Source: an uncultured Schlesneria sp.
GTDB taxonomy: Bacteria; Planctomycetota; Planctomycetia; Planctomycetales; Planctomycetaceae
Direction of reading: 5' to 3'
Length of the DNA: 54,703 bases
NCBI GenBank assembly: GCA_903858935.1
Contig: CAIOKO010000038.1
Span: 1 to 54,703, forward strand
Positions 25,923 through 34,675 of the stretch are shown one piece after another. The notes beneath the pieces were generated by a model. It was not told the DNA's origin. It was given only the letters and a program-made list of their open reading frames with translations, and ran no database searches. A program made the position numbers and the translations under genes. How positions within the stretch are numbered: the stretch's first letter is position 1; each line of letters opens with the position of its first letter.

Positions 25923-27965
25923 TCAACCAACGGGGAACGGCGTTTCACGACGGAATTCGTTAAAGTGCAGGTATTCCCAATGTCGGTAGATCGGTGACTG
26001 GGCTACCAGTTTTGTGTGTGGCCCGAACGCTGCAACTTTTCCCTCGTGCAGGACCAATATCTGGTCTGTTCGACGAACCGTCGACATACGAGCCGGAAGG
26101 AAAATGACCGTCCGCTCGCGGCAAATACGATCGTATGCATCCGCGAGCAAGGCCTTCGTATCATCGTCCAAGGGGGTCCAAGGTTCTTCAATGATCAGCA
26201 GCGCCGGATTACGAACGATTGCGCGGGCCAGCCCAAGTCGAAATCTCTGGCCGATATCCAGCGAATCACCGTCACCAGTCAGGACCGTTTCATAGCCGTT
26301 GAAAAGCTTGATAATGAAATTATGCGCGTGCGAGATTTTCGCGGCCTCAGTCACCTGGTGCAACGTGAGATCCGTCTGTCCTCCACAAATGTTTTCGAAA
26401 ACGGTTCCTTCAAACGGAGGATCATCGGCAGCGACAAAAACGGTCTCTGCGCGCAGCGATTCCAACGTCACCCACGCGATATCCTCACCGTCGATCATTA
26501 CGCGACCTTCTCGCGGTTCAATAAATCGCGGCAACATTAAGGCCACAGCCTTAGCCTCCAGCGGGTCGGCCGAGACGATTGCATAGCACTTATCGACTTC
26601 AAGTTTGAAATCGACACCGTCCAGGATTTTCTGTCCACTCTGCGACACGTATTTGACGTTCTCAAAGTGAAGAGTTTTCCCCATTGGCTGCAGAAATTTG
26701 GCTCCAATGGCCTGGCTGACGGTCGGAACTCGATTGAGGAAACGTTGGATTTTCTCAGCCGCGAGACTCAGTTCACGATTGAAGGTCGGTAGCAATTTCA
26801 ATGCAATAAGACTGGGGATCGACAAAGCGACCGCAGCAAAAAACGTAAACCCTTCAGCGACAGTCAACCGATCCAATGACGATGCAACTTTTGACGCTAA
26901 AACATTGCTGCAAACAAGAAAAACCAGAAACGCCATCAACCCGGCATATGCGAACACAACAAAAGGGCCCGGATGATCGACGGCGTCGGACGCGAAGAGA
27001 AAATCATTCAACCGACTATGATAGCGATTCAAATGCTTTTGAAACTGTTCGTGTTCGTCGCGCTCGATGCCTAACCCACGAGTAAGCCTCGCGTTTTTAA
27101 ACGTCGATAATAAAATCTGTTGTTCGTCCCGGCCGCGATCTTCAGCAAGCCGACTTTTCTGCGATGCCGCACGGCGAACGCCATTCAGTAATAGCGTGCC
27201 AAGCACCAAAGCAGCGATCCACTGCATCGAAAGTTGCCAGTTCAAACTGAGCAATACAACTGACAATCCCAGCAATTCCAGGGAATATCGGCTCATCGTC
27301 TCAAATGAGTGAAACAGTCCATTTCTCAGGGTTTCCACGTCATTAACAAACAGTTGGCTCGCCAATTCAGGCCCTGTACCGTCGAGATCTTCTGGGCTGA
27401 TTCTGATGATTTGACGGTGAAGTTGCCTTCTGACAGCGGTGATACCATCAAGGGAGGCACGATGACTATGGTATCTGATTCGCGCGAGGCAAATTGATCG
27501 AAGGACGACCAGCAATACACCGACCAATAAAATCCATATCAACGCAAGAATGTTCGTCTGTAACCAACTGACCTTGCGGTAAAGGATGGCGACAGCCCCC
27601 CCCCACCAAGAGTCTCGTGTCTGCCATACCGCGGGAAGAATTCCATGTTCATCGTAAAAGACATGGATCGAATCAGATACGTCCGCTATTGATGTTTCAT
27701 CCGGTTTCATGTCCGTTGTGTCAGTCACACCAGTGACTTTTAATCCAGTCAGTTCTTCAAAGGGAACCACGTCCTTTGACGAAAGAGTAAGATCGACATG
27801 TCCTCGATCAACCAGAAGTCCCACGAGCAAGCTGAAGTCGAACAACAACAGCATCAGGGAAACCATCGCGACAAACGACCAGATTGTCGCAATCGGTGCA
27901 TGGCCGCGCAACATGGTGCGTCGGGACAGGATTCGTTCAAGCGAGCTTGGAGGAGAAACGTCCAT
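25923..27965 (-). CDS. ABC exporter-type protein with degenerate ATPase domain
   Basis: This 680-residue protein has a transmembrane domain (about 1-410, six helices and two long cytoplasmic loops) fused to a nucleotide-binding domain (about 420-650). The domain is recognisable by ILDGVDFKL, the Q-loop-like ETVFVAADDPPFEGTVFENI and GLARAIVRNPALLIIEEPWTPLDDDT. The key motifs are altered: Walker A reads ADPLEAKA instead of GxxGxGKS/T (about residue 465), the signature is LDIGQ instead of LSGGQ, the Walker B Asp is Glu, and the H-loop His is replaced (FLPARMST). It may bind ATP poorly or not hydrolyse it, serving as a regulatory half or working with another subunit. The frame is open to a TTG at 28130; the ATG at 27965 fits better but has no clear ribosome site. 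Confidence 0.85.
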   Translation of the reverse strand: MDVSPPSSLERILSRRTMLRGHAPIATIWSFVAMVSLMLLLFDFSLLVGLLVDRGHVDLTLSSKDVVPFEELTGLKVTGVTDTTDMKPDETSIADVSDSIHVFYDEHGILPAVWQTRDSWWGGAVAILYRKVSWLQTNILALIWILLVGVLLVVLRSICLARIRYHSHRASLDGITAVRRQLHRQIIRISPEDLDGTGPELASQLFVNDVETLRNGLFHSFETMSRYSLELLGLSVVLLSLNWQLSMQWIAALVLGTLLLNGVRRAASQKSRLAEDRGRDEQQILLSTFKNARLTRGLGIERDEHEQFQKHLNRYHSRLNDFLFASDAVDHPGPFVVFAYAGLMAFLVFLVCSNVLASKVASSLDRLTVAEGFTFFAAVALSIPSLIALKLLPTFNRELSLAAEKIQRFLNRVPTVSQAIGAKFLQPMGKTLHFENVKYVSQSGQKILDGVDFKLEVDKCYAIVSADPLEAKAVALMLPRFIEPREGRVMIDGEDIAWVTLESLRAETVFVAADDPPFEGTVFENICGGQTDLTLHQVTEAAKISHAHNFIIKLFNGYETVLTGDGDSLDIGQRFRLGLARAIVRNPALLIIEEPWTPLDDDTKALLADAYDRICRERTVIFLPARMSTVRRTDQILVLHEGKVAAFGPHTKLVAQSPIYRHWEYLHFNEFRRETPFPVG

Positions 27966-28107
27966 GATTGATGTCAATCCGCGAGAGAAACAGACCTCCC
28001 CCTCCCTGCGTAGATATGACCGCACCACTGCAGTCTTGTCACGGCCAGCATCATCACGCAATTTCTGTCGAAATGATACTGAACCGACGAGAAAACTGCG
28101 TTCAGAC

Positions 28108-29055
28108 TTAAGCCAAGTCGCGGTCTTCAAACAGAATGAACGCCATTAAGATCGCTGCAGAGCAGTAGCACGCACAATAAATAGCTGAATATCCGAGATA
28201 GATCGGAGGTACAATATCCCCAGTCGCCACTGCGGCGGTGATATTGAAAAGATCTAAGGACGGCAAAACTGTCGCGATTAATCGAGCCATAAACTGAACG
28301 AATTCCAGCTTCAGGACGCCGGCCTGAACCATCAACCCTGTCAGATGTCCTACGACGAAGATTGCAAAGCAACTCGTCAGATTGACGACCATCGGAAGTC
28401 GCGTGGAAATCGCAACGCTGACCGCAGTCATGACGGCAATTTCCATTAGAAGCAAACCAATACCCGGAAGAACCTGATAAACCTCATGGATTCGTTCGGC
28501 GTGTGGAGGAGCATCCTTCGAACCTTCCCTGGCATCATAGCTCACCTTGAAGTAAATCAATACCAGGAAAACGATTACGACAGGAAGCATGTACCAGAGG
28601 ATCGCTTGAAGAATCCCAATGTACTTCCCAAGTACAAATTGCCGACGATTGATTGGTTTGGATAACAGCGTCATCGCGGTCTTCCCTTCGATTTCTTCGG
28701 CGACGCTTGTGCTGGCCGTCCATACGGCGATAAGCAGTCCAGTGATCAGCATCGTTGCCAAACCGCAATCTTTAACCATTTTGACATCTTCGCCGAGCGA
28801 AAAGAACGGCAGGAGATAGTTCAGAAAGAGAATCACAATGGCCAGCGCCATGCAAAGTAGGAAAACAGGTTGCCGGACAGCCTCTTTCGTCGTGGCCCGT
28901 GCAATAATTCCAGCTTTCGTCGTGTAGTTAAAAGCAATCAGCGCCAACAGCAGAATCAGGCAGACCAGAATTGACGGGATCCAATTCACTGCCCCTTGTG
29001 GTGAAAGGTCTTCCACGGCAAGCAGCAAGGATGGAAAAAGTGTCGACGGGAGCAT
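28108..29055 (-). CDS. ABC-2 type permease
   Basis: This 315-residue integral membrane protein has six or seven hydrophobic helices. The segment [37 protein letters not shown] is the hallmark ABC-2 permease coupling region (EREEGTLELLLSxPISRxxFLLGK in relatives). It normally pairs with a separate cytoplasmic ATPase to move a substrate out or across the membrane. I chose the ATG at 29055, with AGG about 7 nt upstream, over an upstream ATG at 29097. The next gene downstream is the exporter with the degenerate ATPase domain, so a working ATPase partner is not visible in the window. Confidence 0.85.
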   Translation of the reverse strand: MLPSTLFPSLLLAVEDLSPQGAVNWIPSILVCLILLLALIAFNYTTKAGIIARATTKEAVRQPVFLLCMALAIVILFLNYLLPFFSLGEDVKMVKDCGLATMLITGLLIAVWTASTSVAEEIEGKTAMTLLSKPINRRQFVLGKYIGILQAILWYMLPVVIVFLVLIYFKVSYDAREGSKDAPPHAERIHEVYQVLPGIGLLLMEIAVMTAVSVAISTRLPMVVNLTSCFAIFVVGHLTGLMVQAGVLKLEFVQFMARLIATVLPSLDLFNITAAVATGDIVPPIYLGYSAIYCACYCSAAILMAFILFEDRDLA

Positions 29056-29426
29056 GAACAACCTCGCGATAACGAAAAAACACCAATTCTGTTCCAAATC
29101 TGAGTTTCGACGGATCAGACTCGGTCGCGATGCGTACGTCGTGGCGTGCTGATCCGTTGGACATAAGCCACGAATGTACCGCCGTTGACGACCGAAGAAA
29201 ACCGGTCAGAGCGATTTGTTTGCAATTTCCCGATTCCCGAAGGCAAACTGGAATCATGATCGCAAAAGAGAGATTTTCGCTTCAAGGCGTTACGACCAGC
29301 CCGTCGTTACGCGAAAAGCCATGAAAAATGTGCCTCGGCTGCTCAACCCACTTTCGAGCAACCGAGGCCAGAGGCTTCGCAGTCCCCAGCCCAACTACCG
29401 CATTCGAGTGACAAATCGTCTACGGA
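29056..29426. other. Intergenic region
   Basis: About 370 bp between the thioredoxin-YHS gene and the ABC-2 permease. It contains the terminator at 29332-29368. The remainder should hold the promoter of the permease gene. No coding frame is supported. Confidence 0.4.
29332..29368 (-). terminator. Terminator of thioredoxin-YHS gene
   Basis: GCCTCGG-c-TGCTC pairs with GAGCA-a-CCGAGGC (13 positions with one mismatch) around an 11-nt loop. It is followed on the minus strand by ACATTTTTC. It lies about 60 bp past the stop codon of the 29427-30260 gene. Confidence 0.78.
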
Positions 29427-30260
29427 TCAAAGATCATTCAGGTAATAGAAAGGTGACTGAATAAAACGCTGTTGGCGTTCACGATCACTGAACAGCCAGA
29501 TTCTCCCCTTCCAAGTCACCGCCAGCCGAGGGTCACCCTTCCCCGCAGACGCGCCTTCTCGAGAACTGACCAGACACTGGCCGTTTGCCACGGGCCAGTA
29601 CTTTTCGGGATCAGCCAGAAATTTCTGTCGATGTTCCTCAGACTGGAAGCAGATCGTCTGACCACGATGTTCCGCCGAGTATTCCGCTGCCCCTCTACGA
29701 ACTCGGCTCTCTTCCAGAATGCTGACCAGACAATATCCATCAAACCCAAATGTGATGGCATTTGCTGGTTGCAGGGCAGAAACCGGTTCGTTCGAATCGT
29801 GTTGATTACGAATCGAAGTCGTCGCTAGCGGTGCCATGTTTGCAATCAGGTCCCCAGCCGATTGAAAACCCGACATTCGCTTGAGAATCGTCAGATCCGG
29901 AGCAATCACCATCGTCGTTGGAAACGCCTCAACACCAAAACCGGTAACGAGTTCTGGATGCTCATCGGCATCAATCAGGTATGGCACAAAGCTTGATTGA
30001 ACCATGTCGATCACACGAGAGTCGGTGAACGTGAGCTGTTTCAATTGACGGCACGGACCACACCAGGTCGCGGTCACGCTCACTAATAGTGGCTTTCCTT
30101 CACGAGTTGCTTCGTCCACCGCACGTCGGTAAGAAGGCCTCCAGTCAATCGACGGAGCTTTTTCAACTCCTCCGTAATCCTGAGCCTCAGCAGGAATCAC
30201 CCCTAAGGCGATTGCCACCAGGCTGCTCGTCAGAGCACTCATCAATCGCAATTGTCGCAT
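29427..30260 (-). CDS. Secreted thioredoxin-like protein with two YHS-type domains
   Basis: This 277-residue protein starts at an ATG with AGGAGG 5-6 nt upstream. A signal peptide ends near AEAQ (residue 27). A thioredoxin fold follows with the redox motif WCGPC at residues 66-70 and the cis-Pro region AFPTTMV. The C-terminal half holds two YHS-like modules: FGFDGYCLVS...HRGQTICFQSEEHRQKFLADPEKYWP (about 171-222) and NGQCLVS...WKGRIWLFSDRERQQRFIQSPFYY (about 226-273). YHS domains are linked to metal binding in copper and heavy-metal proteins. The combination suggests a periplasmic thiol and metal handling role. The open frame runs to 30593, but nothing upstream resembles coding sequence. Confidence 0.82.
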   Translation of the reverse strand: MRQLRLMSALTSSLVAIALGVIPAEAQDYGGVEKAPSIDWRPSYRRAVDEATREGKPLLVSVTATWCGPCRQLKQLTFTDSRVIDMVQSSFVPYLIDADEHPELVTGFGVEAFPTTMVIAPDLTILKRMSGFQSAGDLIANMAPLATTSIRNQHDSNEPVSALQPANAITFGFDGYCLVSILEESRVRRGAAEYSAEHRGQTICFQSEEHRQKFLADPEKYWPVANGQCLVSSREGASAGKGDPRLAVTWKGRIWLFSDRERQQRFIQSPFYYLNDL

Positions 30261-30889
30261 ACCAACCTCCTGGGCCGAACCATCGGTTCTCAATACCATC
30301 CGTGTCCTTCGCTTGGGCGGGCTCACGGCCCATTCGTATCGCCCCCAAACTTCAAGGAAGGTCAAAAGGATAGTGGTGAGTAAAGGACCACGCCACCGAC
30401 TTTCTAAACCCAACCTGTCAGTTTCGAAAGCCGCAAAAAAAGCGACTTGATTTTTACTGACAATTTGCTCGCAGATTTTGCTGGAGATCAGCGAAATCGA
30501 CATGCTTGAACAAATCGACTGACAGTCACAGGAAATGGGAAAGATCGTCACCAAAGTATTCCTGCATCGGCACAATCCGCCGATCAAAAACATCGCAAAC
30601 TCTTATTTTGTAAGGATTTGCGGACTTGGTTGCTTGTGAGTATTACGCCGGAAACTCGCCGGCAGAATTTCTCACTCGGACAGCGTGATCAATCGATCCG
30701 ATAGCCACGAAAGACCTGAACTCCTTTACGCGCTCGTGTAGGGGGAACGGATTTCAAGTCGGTGTCGTAACGAACGCGACTGTTGTTGCCACGCGCAAAT
30801 GTTTGGCAGCCGCAAACTCGGCGGTCGTCGATTGACGAACAACGAGGCGACGCTGGGTTCAGTAGCAATAGAATCTCAAGGAGTGACAA
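30261..30889. other. Promoter and leader region of the porin gene
   Basis: About 630 bp without a supported gene. It should contain the porin promoter and the promoter of the divergent thioredoxin-YHS gene. A short inverted repeat (CCGG-AAACTCG-CCGG) lies near 30650. I could not pick a confident -35/-10 pair. Confidence 0.4.
30876..30889 (+). promoter_or_regulatory. Strong ribosome binding site of porin gene
   Basis: AAGGAG lies 7 nt before the ATG. It fixes the start codon and fits a highly expressed outer-membrane protein. Confidence 0.7.
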
Positions 30890-32419
30890 ATGTTGGGTCT
30901 TCGGAAACTTCGATTTGTCGACATCGGGACAGGATTGTCCATGATGCTCGGCACAGCGGGCATGCTAGTCGCGGGAGCCCTTTCCGCCGCTGAACCGCAA
31001 TGTACAACAACAATGAGTTGCACCCAGGCCCAGCCTGCGTGCTGTGATCAGGTCTTTGCTGACGCCGCTGCCCGAATCAACGGCCTTTACGCAGGTTTGA
31101 ACTGTGACACGTGTGCCGCCCCTGCGACACCCGCCCCAGCTTGTGCTGCGGTTTCAGATCCAGCCTGTGGTTCGACGGCCGGTGGCTGTGGTGCTGCTGG
31201 TGGTGGAGACAGTTCGGCCCCGTGGGGTTTGACCGATATTTTCGATGATGGCAATGGTGGAAACCATTTCAAAGACAATGGCTATAAACTGGGCGGTAGC
31301 CTGGTTCAAAGCTATGCCTGGAACTTCCAGAACCCCAGCAATCGCTGGAACGGTCCTGTGACATGGCCTGACCGTTCGAACGAATACCAGCTGAACCAGT
31401 TCTGGCTGTTCGCTGAAAAAGCGACCGATACCTCCAAGAAAGACTTCGACATCGGTGGTCGCGTCGACTTGCTGTACGGTACAAACGCCCGGTTGACGAC
31501 CGAAACAGGCTTGGAAACACCACACCTGAACGGCCCGGGAATCTACGGTTTGGCAATTCCTCAATTCTACGGGGAAGTGGCTTATAAGAAGTTGAAGATC
31601 AAGGCTGGCCACTTCATTTCGCCGGTCGGTTACTACACGGTCGACACCAGCCAGAACTTCTTCAACACCATCCCTTACACCTATCAATGGGGTGAGCCTT
31701 TCACCCATACCGGCGCACTGGCCACTTACCAGTTCACCGACAACTTTGTTGCCAGCAGCGGCTTCGTTAAGGGCTGGGATAACTTCGACGGCCATAACCC
31801 ACACCTGGGATATATGGGAACATGGGGTTACACGTTCAAAGACAAGTCCAATCTGGCACAAGTCGTGTTCTTGACTCAAGAACCGAATTTCAACAACCAG
31901 TTTACTCAACGATACTATCAGTCGTTGGTCTACACGAAGCCTTTCAACGACAACCTGACCTATGTAGGCCAGACTGACTTCGGTACTCAACGTGATGCGA
32001 CGGTTACTGGTCAGCGAGCCAACTGGTACGGTATCAACCAGTACGTTTACTACAAAACCAGCGACAAGTGGACATGGGGTGCGAACTTCGAATGGTGGCG
32101 TGACGAAGAAGGCTACCGAGTTCAACAGTTCCTGCCAGGCGCTGCAGCCAGCGGTATTACCGGTAATCCAAACGGCGTAAACAATCTGCCAGGCGGTTAC
32201 ATGGGTAACTTCTATCAAGTGACGTTCGGACCACGTTGGTACCCAACCGGCAAACCGAACTTGTTCATTCGTCCTAACTTCCGCTTCGACTGGTTCGAAG
32301 GGAATATCAACAATACGACACAAAATGCCGTATCAGGTGCAAACAACCAAAAGCCGTATGACAATGGTCAGAAAAACCATCAGGGCTTGTTGGTCACCGA
32401 CGTTGTCTGGACGTTCTAA
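30890..32419 (+). CDS. Outer-membrane beta-barrel porin with Cys-rich N-terminal region
   Basis: This 509-residue protein has a long signal peptide ending near AGALSAAEPQ. A mature N-terminus with many Cys (CTTTMSCTQAQPACCDQ, CDTCAAPATPAPACAAV) and a Gly/Ala linker follows. Then comes a barrel of alternating Trp/Tyr-rich strands (YKLGGSLVQSYAWNFQNP, YGEVAYKKLKIKAGHFISPVGYY, YQVTFGPRWYPT) ending in an aromatic residue (VVWTF), as barrel substrates of the BAM machinery do. It matches the BBP2-type putative porin family common in planctomycetes. The Cys residues could form disulfides that tie it to the cell-wall proteins. A strong ribosome site and a perfect terminator suggest high expression. 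Confidence 0.88.
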   Translation: MLGLRKLRFVDIGTGLSMMLGTAGMLVAGALSAAEPQCTTTMSCTQAQPACCDQVFADAAARINGLYAGLNCDTCAAPATPAPACAAVSDPACGSTAGGCGAAGGGDSSAPWGLTDIFDDGNGGNHFKDNGYKLGGSLVQSYAWNFQNPSNRWNGPVTWPDRSNEYQLNQFWLFAEKATDTSKKDFDIGGRVDLLYGTNARLTTETGLETPHLNGPGIYGLAIPQFYGEVAYKKLKIKAGHFISPVGYYTVDTSQNFFNTIPYTYQWGEPFTHTGALATYQFTDNFVASSGFVKGWDNFDGHNPHLGYMGTWGYTFKDKSNLAQVVFLTQEPNFNNQFTQRYYQSLVYTKPFNDNLTYVGQTDFGTQRDATVTGQRANWYGINQYVYYKTSDKWTWGANFEWWRDEEGYRVQQFLPGAAASGITGNPNGVNNLPGGYMGNFYQVTFGPRWYPTGKPNLFIRPNFRFDWFEGNINNTTQNAVSGANNQKPYDNGQKNHQGLLVTDVVWTF

Positions 32420-32449
32420 GCTACTGAAGCCAATAGCTTAATGATTCGC

Positions 32450-32484
32450 CGAGCCGCCCAAAGACTTTGTCTTTGGGCGGCTCG
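32450..32484 (+). terminator. Rho-independent terminator of porin gene
   Basis: A perfect 16-bp stem (CGAGCCGCCCAAAGAC / GTCTTTGGGCGGCTCG) with a TTT loop is followed by CCCTTTTTAC. It lies 30 bp after the porin stop codon and is one of the strongest terminators in the window. Confidence 0.93.
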
Positions 32485-32648
32485 CCCTTTTTACACTCTC
32501 CTGATTTGGACGACTCAGGTTAGCCGCTTCCAAAAAAGAGACTCTCCGAGCCGTGATCTCAGCGTTGATGACTCTTGAAATTCGATGCTGACTTAGACAC
32601 CATCAACCACTAAACGCAAGTTCACATCTGGTCGATTCCTTCAATAGG

Positions 32649-32939
32649 GTGACGTTCGTCATCACCGGATTCGCAAACGTGCGAGGCGATATCGCAAAAG
32701 GGGCTTTTTCGGCAATTTGCGTCGGAGCGGTTGTTCGCGACAAAGTATTTCTTGCACCTCCGTGGGGTTATCTGATTTATTTGGTTCCCGTGGCATTCGT
32801 TAACTGGCTGGCAATTCAAGTTCGGGACTCACTGAAATATCGCGAAGATCACCAATCTGCGAACGCCTGGACCTGCTGGCAACGCCCGGTCGTCGCTCTT
32901 TTTGGATTTCTTCTCCCCACGGTCTTGTTCGTGTTCTGA
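32649..32939 (+). CDS. Possible small membrane protein
   Basis: This 96-residue frame starts at a GTG, with a weak AGG just upstream. Two or three hydrophobic segments are visible (AKGAFSAICVGAVV, WGYLIYLVPVAFVNWLAIQV, VVALFGFLLPTVLFVF). No family was recognised. It lies behind the porin terminator and has no good signal of translation. It may be part of a decayed gene together with the frame at 33106-33327. Confidence 0.35.
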   Translation: MTFVITGFANVRGDIAKGAFSAICVGAVVRDKVFLAPPWGYLIYLVPVAFVNWLAIQVRDSLKYREDHQSANAWTCWQRPVVALFGFLLPTVLFVF

Positions 32940-33105
32940 AGGAATTGCCAATGTCGCGTGACACTCTTCCCTAACCAGGCCAACAGAGATTTGTCACCAA
33001 GGGTCGTCCCGCCCCGACGAATTTTACTAGGATTTTGTTTTTTATTGTTGATTACGCACAAGCCGCAACAAACGATTTCGGCAACAACGTCATTCACTTG
33101 AAGAC

Positions 33106-33327
33106 GTGATGCTCCCCAATAGATTTCTCACTCTATGGCCAGATCAAAAAATCACAGTTGGATTTGACGAAATTCAAAAAGTAAAAGACTCGGAACTCGA
33201 CGGAACAGAAGTCTTCGACGTAATCACAGCGAAGGGTAAAGCTTCGCTGATTCGGCATCGTTACGAACAGTTCGATGAACTCAGAAATTTGATCGTGACC
33301 ATTTTTGAACAATGCAAGAATTGCTGA
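33106..33327 (+). CDS. Possible small soluble protein
   Basis: This 73-residue frame starts at a GTG, with an ATG directly after it. The sequence (KITVGFDEIQKVKDSELDGTEVFDVITAKGKASLIRHRYEQFDELRNLIVTIFEQ) alternates strands and a final helix in a way that recalls a bacterial PH-like domain. I cannot confirm that. It might be the C-terminal half of a gene whose membrane part is at 32649-32939; the two are in different frames. Confidence 0.35.
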   Translation: MMLPNRFLTLWPDQKITVGFDEIQKVKDSELDGTEVFDVITAKGKASLIRHRYEQFDELRNLIVTIFEQCKNC

Positions 33328-33505
33328 CGCCTCGCAGTCTGAGCGTGTTCACAACTCGGGTCGTCAGTCCCATATCGGACTTTGCAGAAACTTTGACTGA
33401 GGCTCCGCCTTATCAGGGTTTAAATACATTCGGGCAAAACACAGAACTTTTCGTGAATGCTCGATTAAGCACGATATTCTGCACTAAAAACGATCTACGA
33501 AAAAA

Positions 33506-33535
33506 CGCCCGGCAAAATGGAATTTTTGCCGGGCG
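33506..33535 (-). terminator. Terminator of cupredoxin-like gene
   Basis: A perfect 12-bp stem (CGCCCGGCAAAA / TTTTGCCGGGCG) with a 6-nt loop is followed on the minus strand by TTTTT. It lies 38 bp past the stop codon of the 33573-34343 gene. A T run on the other side makes it potentially bidirectional. Confidence 0.9.
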
Positions 33536-33572
33536 TCTCTAGACTCAAATCACTTCAGAATTCTGGGTTCGT

Positions 33573-34343
33573 TTACTTCAGAATCTGTTTCGCCGTGAAT
33601 TTCAGCGGTTTTTCCTGATTGGCTCCGGCCTTGATATTGACTGTGTATTTTTTGTCGAGATACCCGGCGGATTCCTGCCAGACGTTGAATTCGTGGGTTC
33701 CAACAGGCAGATCTTTGATCTCGAAATTACCGTTTTCATCTGTGATTGCAGCGTAAGGGTGGTCGAGGATCACCCAGTAGGCCACCATCCACGGGTGAAT
33801 ATCGCAACCGACCTTGGAGGGAAGTTTTTCGGTCAGCGTGAGTGGTTTCACGGCAACACCGGCTCGATCCTTTGGAGCGACGACGAAATTGTCCTGGCGA
33901 TTTTTGATCGGATAGGTGTGCGTGTTATGAGCCGCTTCGTCGTCAGACAGCACGCGAACGGTTTGATCGGTTCGAACGAGCAGAACGTGCGGCAGGAAAC
34001 GGCAACCTCTCTGGTCGAAGGTGACTTCTGGAACCGAACTCTTTTCGACAGTAGGGGCAATTTTTGCAGGTTTCTTGGCCAGGTAGATCACGACGTTGGC
34101 AATCCCTTTGTTGTCGGGATTCACAACCAGCTTCTCATCCGGAACATCTTGAGCGGCACAAACCGCAGCATCCTTTGTGGCCGCATTGCCCTGCTTGACC
34201 AGAAGTTCAATCTTCGGGATGTCTCCATCGAGCAGAACTTGCCCTTTAAGATCTCCCCACTGGGCGTTGGCCGAACTACAGAATCCAGTACCCATCAGGG
34301 CGAACGCTGCACATGCAGCTGTCACTGAAAACAACTTTTGCAT
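33573..34343 (-). CDS. Secreted cupredoxin-like protein with carboxypeptidase regulatory-like domain
   Basis: This 256-residue protein has a signal peptide (AACAAFALMGTGFCSSANA). The central region has the order of ligands found in type I copper proteins: AAHNTHTYPI, then VGCDIHPWMVAYW (His, Cys, His, Met). This fits the methylamine-utilisation-protein-like or plastocyanin-like family. The C-terminal part (NGNFEIKDLPVGTHEFNVWQESAGYL) resembles a carboxypeptidase regulatory-like beta-sandwich. A periplasmic electron-transfer or copper-binding role is likely. A strong terminator follows. No oxidase or cytochrome gene is nearby, so its partner is unknown. Confidence 0.8.
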   Translation of the reverse strand: MQKLFSVTAACAAFALMGTGFCSSANAQWGDLKGQVLLDGDIPKIELLVKQGNAATKDAAVCAAQDVPDEKLVVNPDNKGIANVVIYLAKKPAKIAPTVEKSSVPEVTFDQRGCRFLPHVLLVRTDQTVRVLSDDEAAHNTHTYPIKNRQDNFVVAPKDRAGVAVKPLTLTEKLPSKVGCDIHPWMVAYWVILDHPYAAITDENGNFEIKDLPVGTHEFNVWQESAGYLDKKYTVNIKAGANQEKPLKFTAKQILK

Positions 34344-34675
34344 CTGTGAACACTTTCAGGAAAGAGTGGCGAGGCAACCTTGCCTGCGGGGCGAGGCATC
34401 CAACCTCAATACTTGTGGTTATCCGTATTATCACTGAACAGCAGCCAGGGACAAGAACCGGAACCGTTTTTATCATCATCGAGAAACAAGAAATTTCGAT
34501 GTTTGTATGAAATGGACCTGCAAATCGGGCGACGGACACGCTGCACGATTGCATTTCTGCGGGTAAAACGTCAAAAATCTCGCTCCCCGTAATATTTTTT
34601 CTATTTCATAACGGACGACAATTCCGCCCGTCGGTGTCTCTCACTGAAATTCGCAAAAAGAAGATTTCCAAGATC
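34344..34675. other. Divergent intergenic region
   Basis: About 330 bp between the cupredoxin-like gene and the cupin gene, presumably holding both promoters. It is AT-rich near 34590-34612. No hairpin or conserved motif was picked out. Confidence 0.4.

Noticed and set aside
31154-32323. Long open frame on the minus strand inside the porin gene
   Set aside because: It is the mirror of a strongly biased coding sequence. No ribosome site or protein family fits, while the plus-strand porin has both a signal peptide and a barrel pattern.
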